64,000 nt of DNA from Novosphingobium arvoryzae (GTDB lineage Bacteria; Pseudomonadota; Alphaproteobacteria; Sphingomonadales; Sphingomonadaceae). Of the stretch, positions 45,171 to 55,401 are shown in pieces. The notes beneath the pieces were generated by a model. It was not told the origin of the DNA, did no database searches, and saw nothing but the letters and a program-made list of their open reading frames with translations. The position numbers and the translations under genes were made by a program. The stretch's first letter is position 1; each line of letters starts with the position of its first letter. Where the stretch lies: positions 186,001 to 250,000 of the forward strand of contig NZ_BMZD01000002.1 of the NCBI RefSeq assembly GCF_014652615.1. The letters are read 5' to 3'.

Positions 45171-46535
45171 CTAACCCTTCAGCGCTTGATGCGCTGCCAG
45201 CGCCCGCGCTCGTGCGGCGGCGTGATCGACGATCCTTTGCGGATAGCCGCGCACCGGCTTGACCGGGTCGTGAATCTCGAAATCCGACAGGTGGGCCAGT
45301 TCCGGCACCCATTGGCGGATGTAATCACCAGCGTCGAACTTGGGCGACTGGGTCAGCGGCGCCATGATCCGCACGAACATGTTGCTGTCCACGCCGGTTC
45401 CCGCGCTCCATTGCCAGTTGACCGCGTTCGAACCGTAATCGGCATCGACCAGTGTGTCCCAGAACCACTGCTCCCCGCGTCGCCAATCGATCAGCAGGTG
45501 CTTTATCAGGAAACTGGCGGCAATCATCCGGACGCGATTGTGCATCCAGCCCGTTGCCCATAGCTGACGCATCCCGGCATCGACGATTGGATAGCCGGTG
45601 CGGCCCTGCGTCCAGGCCGTGAAATCCGCATCGGCATCCGCACCTTCACGCCACGGAAAAGCATCATAGGCATCGCGGGCATTGCGGCTGCCATAGTCGG
45701 GGTATTGCAGGATCACGTTCTGGGCATATTCGCGCCAGCCAATCTCCCCCAGGAACGTATCGACCGACCCGCCTGCATCGGCCACCCGATGCCAGATCGT
45801 GGCAGGCGAAACCTCACCGAAATGAAGGTGCGGAGACAACCGCGAAGTGCCCTCCATCGAGGGCAGGTTGCGGTGCTCCGCATAGCGGGAGGCACGGCCT
45901 GCAAAGGTTTCCAGTCGGTCGAGTGCTCCGGCCTCACCGGGCCTCCATTCGGCCCGAAACCCAGCAGCCCAATCCGGCCGGACCGGAAGCAGGCCCCAGT
46001 CTTCCAACGGCTCACTCGCCGGCCACTGCGCGGGCGCGGCCAGTTCAGGCACCGGCAACGGCGGCGCGGGCGGCATCCGTTCAGACAACGCGCGCCAGAA
46101 TGGGGTGTAGATCTTGAAGGGCGTGCCGCTGCCGGTCAGAACAGATCCAGCCGGAACCAGCGTATTGCCATGGTGGAGGTGGAGCGGCACCGAGCGGGCC
46201 ACGGCGCGCTCGGCATTGCGCCACCACGGTTCATAGTGATGCAACGCGTGGACACTGCTTGCGCCGGTCTCTGCCACCAGTGCGGGCAAGATCTCCTCGC
46301 ACCGCCCACGCCGGAGAATCAGCCGTGACCCAAGGGCGCGCAAGTCTGCATCGAGCCGGGCCAGGGAGTGATGCAGCCACCAGCGCGAGGCCCCGCCCAT
46401 CCGGCGGTGGCGCAGCGTTTCATCATCCAGTACAAAGACCGGGATCACCGGCCCGGCCTGGGTGGCGGCGTGGAAAGCTGCCTGGTCTGCCAGCCGCAGG
46501 TCGCGGCGCAGCCAGACAATGGTGTGCAAGGTCAT
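45171..46535 (-). CDS. phrB: Deoxyribodipyrimidine photolyase
   Basis: The 454-residue protein repairs UV-made pyrimidine dimers using FAD and blue light. The N-terminal photolyase fold (TIVWLRRDLRLADQAAFHAA) and the FAD-binding region (RLSPHLHFGEVSP, FLGEIGWREYAQNVI, RTGYPIVDAGMRQLWATGWMHNRVRMIAASFLIKHL, the WSAGTGVDSN segment) are all present. Its start overlaps the YdjM-like gene by four bases. Confidence 0.95.
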   Translation of the reverse strand: MTLHTIVWLRRDLRLADQAAFHAATQAGPVIPVFVLDDETLRHRRMGGASRWWLHHSLARLDADLRALGSRLILRRGRCEEILPALVAETGASSVHALHHYEPWWRNAERAVARSVPLHLHHGNTLVPAGSVLTGSGTPFKIYTPFWRALSERMPPAPPLPVPELAAPAQWPASEPLEDWGLLPVRPDWAAGFRAEWRPGEAGALDRLETFAGRASRYAEHRNLPSMEGTSRLSPHLHFGEVSPATIWHRVADAGGSVDTFLGEIGWREYAQNVILQYPDYGSRNARDAYDAFPWREGADADADFTAWTQGRTGYPIVDAGMRQLWATGWMHNRVRMIAASFLIKHLLIDWRRGEQWFWDTLVDADYGSNAVNWQWSAGTGVDSNMFVRIMAPLTQSPKFDAGDYIRQWVPELAHLSDFEIHDPVKPVRGYPQRIVDHAAARARALAAHQALKG

Positions 46536-47464
46536 GGTTTGGGTTTCAGCGTTACCGTAAATCCGGATCGTGCCGGGGATTGCGCGAAACGCTGGTCAGT
46601 CAGCAAGATGCCCTTTGGTCCCACCGTGGCCACTGGCATGCGGCTCCAGAACAGGAACGCCTCTGCACCGGGATTGCCCCGGGCCCAGGCTGCGATGCGG
46701 GCATCGGCCATGTTCGTTGGCTTGCCGGATGTATCGATGCCCGATGCCCCGCCAAACAGCGACCAGTCATATGCGCCATGGCGATCCGCGCTGCGCCACA
46801 GGATTTCACGGCGCCAGAACGCCGCCGGGACGGGCTGAGATACCACGGTTACGGGATATGGCTCTCGCATCCGGGCCAGATCGGCGGAGACCTCAGTGAG
46901 CGTCAGGTTCAGGCCGATATAGGCGGCAAGGACCAGCAACGCCGCGCGGGCCGGGCGCGCCGGACGCCCTGCCCCGCCGCGTTCGCGCCGGCGCGACTGC
47001 CAGATGCCCAGACCCAGCATGGCGAGCACCCAGATGTCGATGATGAACAGCGTGTCGCCATAGAACCACCGGCTGGAGAACGGCTCCAGCAGCCGGATGC
47101 CGTAATTGTTGAACCAGTCGAACAGCGGATGGCTGAGGCAGCCGATCAAGGCGAGCAGATAGAGCCAGCCAAACCGGACCGGCAAACGCCCTTCCGGCCG
47201 GGTTCCCCGCCCGGTTTGCCACCGATCATAGCCCCACAAAAGCGCCGCCAGCACCAGTGGCAGCAGCACCATCGCTGGCGGACCGTGCGTGATGCCACGG
47301 CGGAAGCCCAGGTGCTCCGTCCCATCCAGCCAGAGAAAGCACGATGCGTCCACATCGGGCAGGTTCGCGCCGATGATCAGCGCCGGCATGGCAAGGCCCG
47401 TGCGACGTTTAAGCCCCGCCTGACCGATTGCGGCGCCGATCAGGGAATGCGTGAGATTATCCAT
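46532..47464 (-). CDS. YdjM/DUF457-like membrane metal-dependent hydrolase
   Basis: The 310-residue protein begins MDNLTHSLIGAAIG, with the His-rich N-terminus, Asp pair and later HPLFDW motif of the YdjM/DUF457 group of inner-membrane putative metal-dependent hydrolases. Several transmembrane segments are visible (about 60-80, 97-112, 139-155, 172-190). Its substrate is unknown. It precedes phrB with a four-base overlap. Confidence 0.82.
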   Translation of the reverse strand: MDNLTHSLIGAAIGQAGLKRRTGLAMPALIIGANLPDVDASCFLWLDGTEHLGFRRGITHGPPAMVLLPLVLAALLWGYDRWQTGRGTRPEGRLPVRFGWLYLLALIGCLSHPLFDWFNNYGIRLLEPFSSRWFYGDTLFIIDIWVLAMLGLGIWQSRRRERGGAGRPARPARAALLVLAAYIGLNLTLTEVSADLARMREPYPVTVVSQPVPAAFWRREILWRSADRHGAYDWSLFGGASGIDTSGKPTNMADARIAAWARGNPGAEAFLFWSRMPVATVGPKGILLTDQRFAQSPARSGFTVTLKPKP

Positions 47465-47535
47465 CTACCGGATTTCACACGAAGATGCGCCAAAGGCAAA
47501 CATCCCGTTCCCGCGTGCAAATCCGGTAATGGATA

Positions 47536-48579
47536 TCAGGCCGGATGCCCCTCGCGGTCGTCCACCGTCCAGGTCTGGCCCTTGGCCAGCAGCTTGCCCA
47601 GATCGGCGACCTTGCCTTCGCGGGCCTGGTGATCCTGCCCCAGCACGGCATCCTCGAACGTCGGGCGCGGGTCGTCATAGAGAACGCCCAGCGCCATCGG
47701 GAACGGACCAAACGGCATTTCCACCAGCATGTGCGCGATCGAACGGTTGGTCACGTCGTGAACAATCACGCCAGCAGCCTGCCAATCACCATCGGTCACA
47801 TCGACGACCTTGAGCGTCAACGCCTCGGCATCGAGCGCGATACCCTTGGTGCCCTTGCCGAACAGCATCGGTTCGCCGTTCTTCAGCCACAGCTGCCGAT
47901 CCTCCGCACCCTTCGGGGCGGCGAATTCCTCGAACCGGTCCTTGTTGTAGACGATGCAGTTCTGGAAGATTTCGATGAACGCCGCGCCGCGGTGCGCATG
48001 GGCGGCCTTGAGCACATTCGGCAGTTCCTTCGACACGTCGAACCCGCGCGCGATGAACCGAGCACCCGCCCCCAGCGCGAACGCGCAAGGGCTAGCCGGA
48101 CGGTCGACCGAGCCGAGCGGCGTGGTCGGGCTGTTGGTGCCCTGACGGCTGGTCGGCGAATACTGCCCCTTGGTCAGACCGTAGATCTCGTTGTTGAACA
48201 ACATGATCTGGCAATTCAGGTTGCGGCGCAGCACGTGCATCGTGTGGTTGCCACCAATGGACATGCCATCGCCGTCACCCGTGACCAGCCAGATATCCAG
48301 TTCCGGATTGGCCAGCTTGATGCCCGTGGCGAAGGCCGGGGCGCGACCGTGGATGGTGTGGAAACCATAGCTTTCGACGTAGTACGGAAAGCGGCTGGAG
48401 CAGCCGATGCCGGATACGAACACCGTCTTGGACGGGTCCGCGCCGATTTCCGGCAGGGTGCGCTGCACCGCCTTGAGGATCGCATAGTCGCCGCAACCGG
48501 GGCACCAGCGCACTTCCTGATCGGTTTCCCAGTCCTTCAACGTGGTCTGGACCTTGGCGATGGGGGTCATGTCGTTCAT
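47536..48579 (-). CDS. korB: 2-oxoacid:ferredoxin oxidoreductase, beta subunit
   Basis: The 347-residue beta subunit binds thiamine diphosphate and a 4Fe-4S cluster: WCPGCGDYAILKA near residue 26 and the TPP motif GDGDGMSIGGNHTMHVLRRN near 101-120. It partners the alpha subunit encoded immediately before. The complex oxidises 2-oxoglutarate (Kor) or a related 2-oxoacid to acyl-CoA, reducing ferredoxin. The start overlaps the korA stop by four bases. Confidence 0.93.
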   Translation of the reverse strand: MNDMTPIAKVQTTLKDWETDQEVRWCPGCGDYAILKAVQRTLPEIGADPSKTVFVSGIGCSSRFPYYVESYGFHTIHGRAPAFATGIKLANPELDIWLVTGDGDGMSIGGNHTMHVLRRNLNCQIMLFNNEIYGLTKGQYSPTSRQGTNSPTTPLGSVDRPASPCAFALGAGARFIARGFDVSKELPNVLKAAHAHRGAAFIEIFQNCIVYNKDRFEEFAAPKGAEDRQLWLKNGEPMLFGKGTKGIALDAEALTLKVVDVTDGDWQAAGVIVHDVTNRSIAHMLVEMPFGPFPMALGVLYDDPRPTFEDAVLGQDHQAREGKVADLGKLLAKGQTWTVDDREGHPA

Positions 48580-50444
48580 GAAAGCGCTCCTTCGATGGCC
48601 GCCTCGATCTCTGCGATCGTGAAGGGCTGGCCGGAGGTCTTGGTCAGGGGCTTGGCGTCGACCAGATACTGGTCGCGCAGCACGGTCTTGAACTGCCCGG
48701 TATTCATTTCGGGGACCAGCACGCGCTCATACCCCTTGAGCAGGTCGCCCAGGTATTCCGGCAGCGGCCAGACGTGGCGCACATGGACGTGGCTGACATC
48801 CAGCCCCTTCGTCCGCGCCCGGCGGACGGCCTGGTGGATCGGGCCATAGGTGCTCCCCCAGCCGACCACGGCCAGCTTGCCGCCTTCCGTGCCCAGCGTG
48901 ACTTCCTGGGCCGGAATGCCCTTGGCGATACCGTCAACTTTCGCCTTGCGCGCGTCGGTCTGAGCCTGGTGGTTCGCGGGCGAATAGTCGAGGTGGCCTG
49001 TATCGACCGCCTTTTCGATCCCGCCAATGCGGTGCATCAGGCCCGGCGTGCCGGCCTTGATCCACGGCCGCGCACCCTTTTCGTCGCGCTTGTAGGGCAG
49101 CAGGGTGTCGCCGCCGTTCTTCTCGGTCAGGAACTGCACGGGGAACGGCGTGAACGTGGCCGGATCAGGCACCTTCCACGGTTCCGCCGCGTTGGCGATG
49201 TAGCCATCGGTCAGCAGGATCACCGGCGTCATGTACTGCACGGCAATGCGGCACGCCTCGATCGCGCAATCGAACGCGTCCGACGGGCTGCGCGCAGCAA
49301 TCACCGGAATCGGCGCATCGCCATTGCGGCCATAGACTGCCTGATAAAGGTCGCTCTGCTCGGTCTTGGTCGGCAGACCGGTCGACGGGCCACCACGCTG
49401 CGAATTGACGATGACCAGCGGCAGTTCGGTCATCACCGCCAACCCCATCGCCTCACCCTTCAGGGCAATGCCCGGACCGGACGAGGAGGTGACGCCCAGT
49501 TGCCCGGCATAGCTGGCCCCGATGGCCGCGCAGATCGCCGCGATTTCGTCTTCCGCCTGGAACGTGGTGACGCCGAATTCCTTCAGCCGGACCAGGCTGT
49601 GCAGGATCGAGCTGGCAGGCGTGATCGGATAGCCGCCAAAGAACATCGGCAGTTCGGCCAACTGCGCCCCGGCGACCAGCCCCAGCGCAATCGCGTCGGC
49701 ACCCGTCACCGTACGATAAAGGCCCGGCGGCGATGCAACGGGATCAAGATGGATCTTCTTGATCTGGCCGCCCAGTTCCGCCGTCTCGCCATAGGCATGG
49801 CCGGCATTGAGCGCGGCGATGTTGGCATCCGCCAGAACCTGGTTCTTGGCGAACTTGCCCTTCAGCCAGTCAATCAGCGGCGCGCGGTCGCGGTCGAACA
49901 TCCAGAGCGCCAGCCCCAGTGTCCACATGTTCTTGCAGCGCAGTGCTTCCTTGTTGCCAAGGCCGAACGGCTTGACCGATTCCAGCGTCAGCGCGCTGAT
50001 GTCGAAGGCCAGCACCTGCCACTTCGCCAGGCTGCCGTCTTCCAGCGGATTGACATCGTACTTGGCCTTTTCAAGGTTGCGCTTGTTGAATTCACCGGTG
50101 TCAGCGATGATCAGCCCGCCGGGCTTGAGCGCACCGACATTGGTTTTCAGCGCCGCCGGGTTCATCGCCACCAGCACATCCGGCGCATCGCCCGCGGTGT
50201 CGATCTCAGTCGAACCGAAGTTGATCTGGAACGCCGAAACGCCGAACAGCGTGCCTTGCGGCGCACGGATTTCCGCCGGAAAATCCGGGAAGGTGGCAAG
50301 GTCGTTGCCCGCCAGCGCGGTCGAGAGCGTGAACTGCCCACCGGTCAACTGCATGCCGTCGCCGGAGTCACCCGCAAAGCGGACAACGACAGCTTCGGGC
50401 GCGTTGGTGGTCTGTGCTTGTTGATCGGCGAGTTGCGTTGCCAT
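48576..50444 (-). CDS. korA: 2-oxoacid:acceptor oxidoreductase, fused gamma-alpha subunit
   Basis: The 622-residue protein carries the gamma domain at the N-terminus (VVRFAGDSGDGMQLTGGQFTLSTALAGNDLATFPDFPAEIRAPQGT), then the alpha TPP-pyrimidine domain (FFGGYPITPASSILHSLVRLKEFGVTTFQAEDEIAAICAAIGASYAG). This gamma-alpha fusion is the common form of aerobic KorA. It is coupled to korB. An enzyme of this kind could drive the oxidative or reductive 2-oxoglutarate step; the electron acceptor is likely a ferredoxin encoded elsewhere. Confidence 0.93.
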   Translation of the reverse strand: MATQLADQQAQTTNAPEAVVVRFAGDSGDGMQLTGGQFTLSTALAGNDLATFPDFPAEIRAPQGTLFGVSAFQINFGSTEIDTAGDAPDVLVAMNPAALKTNVGALKPGGLIIADTGEFNKRNLEKAKYDVNPLEDGSLAKWQVLAFDISALTLESVKPFGLGNKEALRCKNMWTLGLALWMFDRDRAPLIDWLKGKFAKNQVLADANIAALNAGHAYGETAELGGQIKKIHLDPVASPPGLYRTVTGADAIALGLVAGAQLAELPMFFGGYPITPASSILHSLVRLKEFGVTTFQAEDEIAAICAAIGASYAGQLGVTSSSGPGIALKGEAMGLAVMTELPLVIVNSQRGGPSTGLPTKTEQSDLYQAVYGRNGDAPIPVIAARSPSDAFDCAIEACRIAVQYMTPVILLTDGYIANAAEPWKVPDPATFTPFPVQFLTEKNGGDTLLPYKRDEKGARPWIKAGTPGLMHRIGGIEKAVDTGHLDYSPANHQAQTDARKAKVDGIAKGIPAQEVTLGTEGGKLAVVGWGSTYGPIHQAVRRARTKGLDVSHVHVRHVWPLPEYLGDLLKGYERVLVPEMNTGQFKTVLRDQYLVDAKPLTKTSGQPFTIAEIEAAIEGALS

Positions 50445-50634
50445 GCTTGTTCCTTGTCAGGCGGACAGGCCGCCCCTTCTCACTCAGGGCCGCCCTAATC
50501 CCCTCCCTGCCGACTGCGCAATCAAGAAAAACTGTCGCCCCGGCAAAACCACAAGACGAGCGCCAAGGCGGCTAGTCAAGTGGCATTTCGCGACTTAACC
50601 TGCCGATTAAACAGTAACGAGAGAGGATTCCCCG

Positions 50635-51585
50635 ATGGCCGATACCCAGCCCTATGTCCGTCCCGACGTAAAAGCTGTGCTTGATGCGCTGGCCGCAATG
50701 GCGGGACCGGAAATGAGCGAGATACCACTGGCCGATGCCCGCGCCAGCTATCTCGCCATGGGGGCCATGCTGGAAGCCGATCCGCTGCCGCTGGCGGTGA
50801 TCAAGGATCTGACCTGCCCCGGCCCCGGCGGTGCCATTCCGCTGCGCCTCTACGATGCCCGCGCAGAGCGTGGCCCCGGCCCGGTTATCATGTTCTTCCA
50901 CGGAGGAGGATTCGTGATTGGCGATCTCGATACCCATCACGCGCTGTGCACCCAGATTGCCGCGGAAATGGATCTGCCCGTTGTCGCCGTGCATTACCGC
51001 CTGGCACCCGAGGCGCCCTACCCCGCCGCCGCGGACGATTGCGAGGCAGCGACCCGCTGGGTGGCTGGCAGCCCGACCGACCTGGGACGCAGCGCCACCG
51101 GGCTGATCACCACGGGAGACAGTGCTGGCGGGCACCTGGCCATTGTCGTGCCCCAGGCCCTTGCGGCGCAACCGGCGGCCGTACCGGTAATCATGCAGGC
51201 CCCGATCTATCCGGCCACGGATGAATCGCATGACGGATCGATGCAGGAATTTGCCGAGGGCTATGTCCTGACCAAGAAGACGATGGACTGGTTCATGGAT
51301 TGCTATGCGCCAGTCGCTGGCGAAGCGCGGGCCTATCCGATCCATGGCAACCACGCCGCCTCGCCGCCAACCGTCATCACCACCGCCGGGCTGGACCCCT
51401 TGCGCGATCAGGGCCGTCGCTACGCCGCCGCACTGATCCAGGCCGGGGTGGAGTGCCACTACATGGAAATGAAGGGCATCGTTCATGGCTTCGTCAACTT
51501 GCGCAAAGCCGTCCCCAGCGCCCAGGCCGACACGCTGGCCTTCATCAAGGCAATGAAGTTGATGCTGGAGCGGGTTTCGGCCTAA
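50635..51585 (+). CDS. HSL-type alpha/beta-hydrolase (esterase/lipase)
   Basis: The 316-residue protein is a hormone-sensitive lipase-family esterase: oxyanion HGGG at 89-92 (FFHGGGFVIGD), nucleophile Ser163 in GDSAGG, and the Asp in GLDPLRD with the His in GIVHGFVN. No signal peptide is seen, so it should be cytoplasmic. It follows a GAGAGAGG site. Natural ester substrate unknown. It lies just ahead of rppH. Confidence 0.9.
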   Translation: MADTQPYVRPDVKAVLDALAAMAGPEMSEIPLADARASYLAMGAMLEADPLPLAVIKDLTCPGPGGAIPLRLYDARAERGPGPVIMFFHGGGFVIGDLDTHHALCTQIAAEMDLPVVAVHYRLAPEAPYPAAADDCEAATRWVAGSPTDLGRSATGLITTGDSAGGHLAIVVPQALAAQPAAVPVIMQAPIYPATDESHDGSMQEFAEGYVLTKKTMDWFMDCYAPVAGEARAYPIHGNHAASPPTVITTAGLDPLRDQGRRYAAALIQAGVECHYMEMKGIVHGFVNLRKAVPSAQADTLAFIKAMKLMLERVSA

Positions 51586-51594
51586 AGGGCCGTC

Positions 51595-52080
51595 ATGACT
51601 GATCCTTTCGCCAATCTGCCCTATCGCCCCTGCGTGGGCGTCATGCTCGTCAATTCCGCCGGCCACGCCTTTGTCGGCCGGCGGATCGACAACCAGGAGG
51701 GGGAATTCTGGCAGATGCCGCAAGGCGGGATCGACGATGGCGAGGATTTGCGCGAAGCCGCCCTGCGCGAACTGTGGGAAGAAACGGGCGTGCGGGCCGA
51801 GCATGTCACGATCCTGGCGCAAACCCGCGAGGAACTGCTTTATGACCTGCCGCCCGAACTGCTGGGCAAGGTTCTGGGCGGAAAATTCCGCGGCCAGCGC
51901 CAGCACTGGCTGCTGGCCCGCTTCACCGGCGAAGACGCGCATATCGACCTGGAAGCGCATGATCCGCCGGAATTCTGCGAGTGGAAGTGGCTCAACCCCG
52001 CGCATTTGCCGGATGTGATCGTGCCGTTCAAAAAGCGCGTCTACCGCGCCGTTCTGGACGAATTCCGCGACCTGATCTGA
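51595..52080 (+). CDS. rppH: RNA pyrophosphohydrolase
   Basis: The 161-residue Nudix enzyme removes pyrophosphate from the 5' end of transcripts, which starts their decay. The Nudix box GGIDDGEDLREAALRELWEETGV is complete, and the N-terminal YRPCVGVMLVNSAGHAFVGRRID is typical of RppH. It follows the esterase by 9 bases and converges on the TPR gene. Confidence 0.94.
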   Translation: MTDPFANLPYRPCVGVMLVNSAGHAFVGRRIDNQEGEFWQMPQGGIDDGEDLREAALRELWEETGVRAEHVTILAQTREELLYDLPPELLGKVLGGKFRGQRQHWLLARFTGEDAHIDLEAHDPPEFCEWKWLNPAHLPDVIVPFKKRVYRAVLDEFRDLI

Positions 52081-52110
52081 ACCGAAGCCCCGTCACGAGG
52101 CCACAAGAGT

Positions 52111-52617
52111 TCAGTTTTCGACCACCACGGGCTCTGCCTTGACCTGATCCGCCGTGACCACCCTGGGCGCGGGACCGGCTGCAATCGCGGCGGCAAGATC
52201 GCGGGCAGGCTGGCAATCCGCGCCGCACAGCTGGTTCAGCCGCGACAGGTTGCGCCGTGCCTTCTCGATTGCGCCCTTCTCGGCCAGCGCCATGCCCTCA
52301 CCCGCGATGGCATACTGGTTGTCCGGTTCGATCGTCAGCGCCTGGCGGTAATACCGCAGCGCCTTGCCCTGCATCCCCTGCTTGCGGGTCGCCTCCGCAA
52401 GGTTGAGATAGATCGCGACATGGCCGGGCTGGACGGCAAGAGCCGATTCATAAGCATCGATCGCGCCATCGACATTGCCAGCCGCCAGCGCGCTCCGCCC
52501 CTGCTGAACCAATGCCGCCGCGCGTGGGTCAAGCGGGGCGGGAGCCTTGCCTTGTCCCACGCTGGATGTCACCGCGACCAGCATGGCCAGCGCGAGGGCA
52601 GCGGGGGTGTAGCGCAT
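52111..52617 (-). CDS. TPR-repeat protein, probably exported
   Basis: The 168-residue protein has an N-terminal hydrophobic signal (MRYTPAALALAMLVAVTSSVGQG) and about two to three TPR units (AALVQQGRSALAAGNVDGAIDAYESALAVQPGHVAIYLNLAEATRKQGMQGKALRYYRQALTIEPDNQYAIAGEGMALAEKG). It probably acts in the periplasm as an adaptor; the partner is unknown. The ATG at 52617 is preferred because it follows GGGAG at normal spacing; two in-frame ATGs upstream are less likely. Confidence 0.82.
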   Translation of the reverse strand: MRYTPAALALAMLVAVTSSVGQGKAPAPLDPRAAALVQQGRSALAAGNVDGAIDAYESALAVQPGHVAIYLNLAEATRKQGMQGKALRYYRQALTIEPDNQYAIAGEGMALAEKGAIEKARRNLSRLNQLCGADCQPARDLAAAIAAGPAPRVVTADQVKAEPVVVEN

Positions 52618-52655
52618 CAATTGCTCCCGAATGGTCGGCATACACAGCGTGGCTA

Positions 52656-53834
52656 TCACAGCTTCCGCAGGCGCGCGACGAAAAACCCGTCCGTGCCGTC
52701 ATGCCAGGGCGACAAGCGCAGCCCCTGGCCGCGAGGCACACCGGCGCCGATGCCCGGCGCCTCGACCTGCCACCCCGGATTGCGCGACAGGAACGCATCC
52801 ACCTGATTCGCCCCCTCGGCATCCAACAGCGAGCAGGTGACAAACACCAACCGGCCACCAACGCGCACCAGGCCCGCCGCAACGTCCAGCAAGCGGGACT
52901 GAAGGGCCGCATAACGGGCGACTTCCGTGGGGCTGAGCCGCCAGCGCGCTTCCGGATTGCGCCGCCACGTGCCTGTACCAGAACACGGTGCGTCAACCAG
53001 CACCGCATCGGCCTGTCCGGCAAGGTCCGCCAGCGCGTCCAATTCCCGATTGGGGTTCAGCAGGCGCATTTCGATCAGACCGGCCCCGGCCCGCTCGGCA
53101 CGAGGGGTCAGCCGCGACAGACGGGTGCGGTCGGTATCGCAGGCGATCAGCCGCCCGCGCCCGGCCATCGCGGCGGCCAGCGCCAGCGTCTTGCCGCCAG
53201 CACCTGCGCACAAGTCGATTACCATCTCGCCAGACTGGGCCGCGACTGCAAGGCACGTCAGCTGCGAGCCGCCGTCCTGTACCTCGATCTGGCCAGCCTG
53301 ATAGGCCTCCCAGCTTTCGACGTTGGTGCCATGCGGCAGGCGCAGCCCCTGCGGTGCCAGCAACGCCTCGCCGGCCAGCGGCAAGTCCAGTACCGCACGA
53401 TCCGCTTTCAGCGTGTTGACGCGAATGTCCAACGGTGCCCGGTCCAGCAACCGGGCGGCCTCATCGGCAGCGATCCCGCTATCGGCAAGGGCTTGTTCCA
53501 ACCAGCGTGGGGCAATGCCCGGAGCCGCGACAGGCTCACCCTCCGCGATCGGCAGCGGCGCGTGGCGCGATCCATCGAACAGGCCGGCCAGCGACGGGTC
53601 CCGGTGGGCAAGCAGCACCAGCGCGGCCCGCCCGCTTTCGGGAACGTCGCCGCAAGTCCGGATCGCGGCATAGGCCAGATCGCGCACCGCCCGGCGATCC
53701 CCGCTGCCGGCAAAGCGACGCGTGCGGAACCAGTCGGTAATGATCCGGTCAGCCGGAGCGCCGCCCCGGCGCGCGGCGTCGATCACCAGGTCCAGCACCT
53801 CGATCGCGGCCTGGACGCGCGCTTGCGGGGTCAT
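52656..53834 (-). CDS. rsmB: RsmB/NOP-type 16S rRNA cytosine-C5 methyltransferase
   Basis: The 392-residue enzyme matches the RsmB/NOP family. The SAM-binding loop is DLCAGAGGKTLALAAAM, the motif IV DAPCSGTGTWRRNPEARW holds one catalytic Cys, and the motif VI VTCSLL holds the other. The N-terminal 140 residues form an all-helical part. The symbol is by family; the exact target base in this organism is not proven. It lies 24 bases after guaB on the same strand. Confidence 0.85.
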   Translation of the reverse strand: MTPQARVQAAIEVLDLVIDAARRGGAPADRIITDWFRTRRFAGSGDRRAVRDLAYAAIRTCGDVPESGRAALVLLAHRDPSLAGLFDGSRHAPLPIAEGEPVAAPGIAPRWLEQALADSGIAADEAARLLDRAPLDIRVNTLKADRAVLDLPLAGEALLAPQGLRLPHGTNVESWEAYQAGQIEVQDGGSQLTCLAVAAQSGEMVIDLCAGAGGKTLALAAAMAGRGRLIACDTDRTRLSRLTPRAERAGAGLIEMRLLNPNRELDALADLAGQADAVLVDAPCSGTGTWRRNPEARWRLSPTEVARYAALQSRLLDVAAGLVRVGGRLVFVTCSLLDAEGANQVDAFLSRNPGWQVEAPGIGAGVPRGQGLRLSPWHDGTDGFFVARLRKL

Positions 53835-53858
53835 CGCCCTGAACCCGTTCCGCCCGCC

Positions 53859-55340
<1,482 letters not shown>

Positions 55341-55401
55341 CTAGAATCGTGGCGGCCCATGTAAACCCAGTCCCCGAAAAGGGCTAGTGCGTTTTCCAGC
55401 C

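Noticed and set aside
48774..50498. A 574-codon plus-strand open frame opposite korA
   Set aside because: Antisense to korA, no family features.
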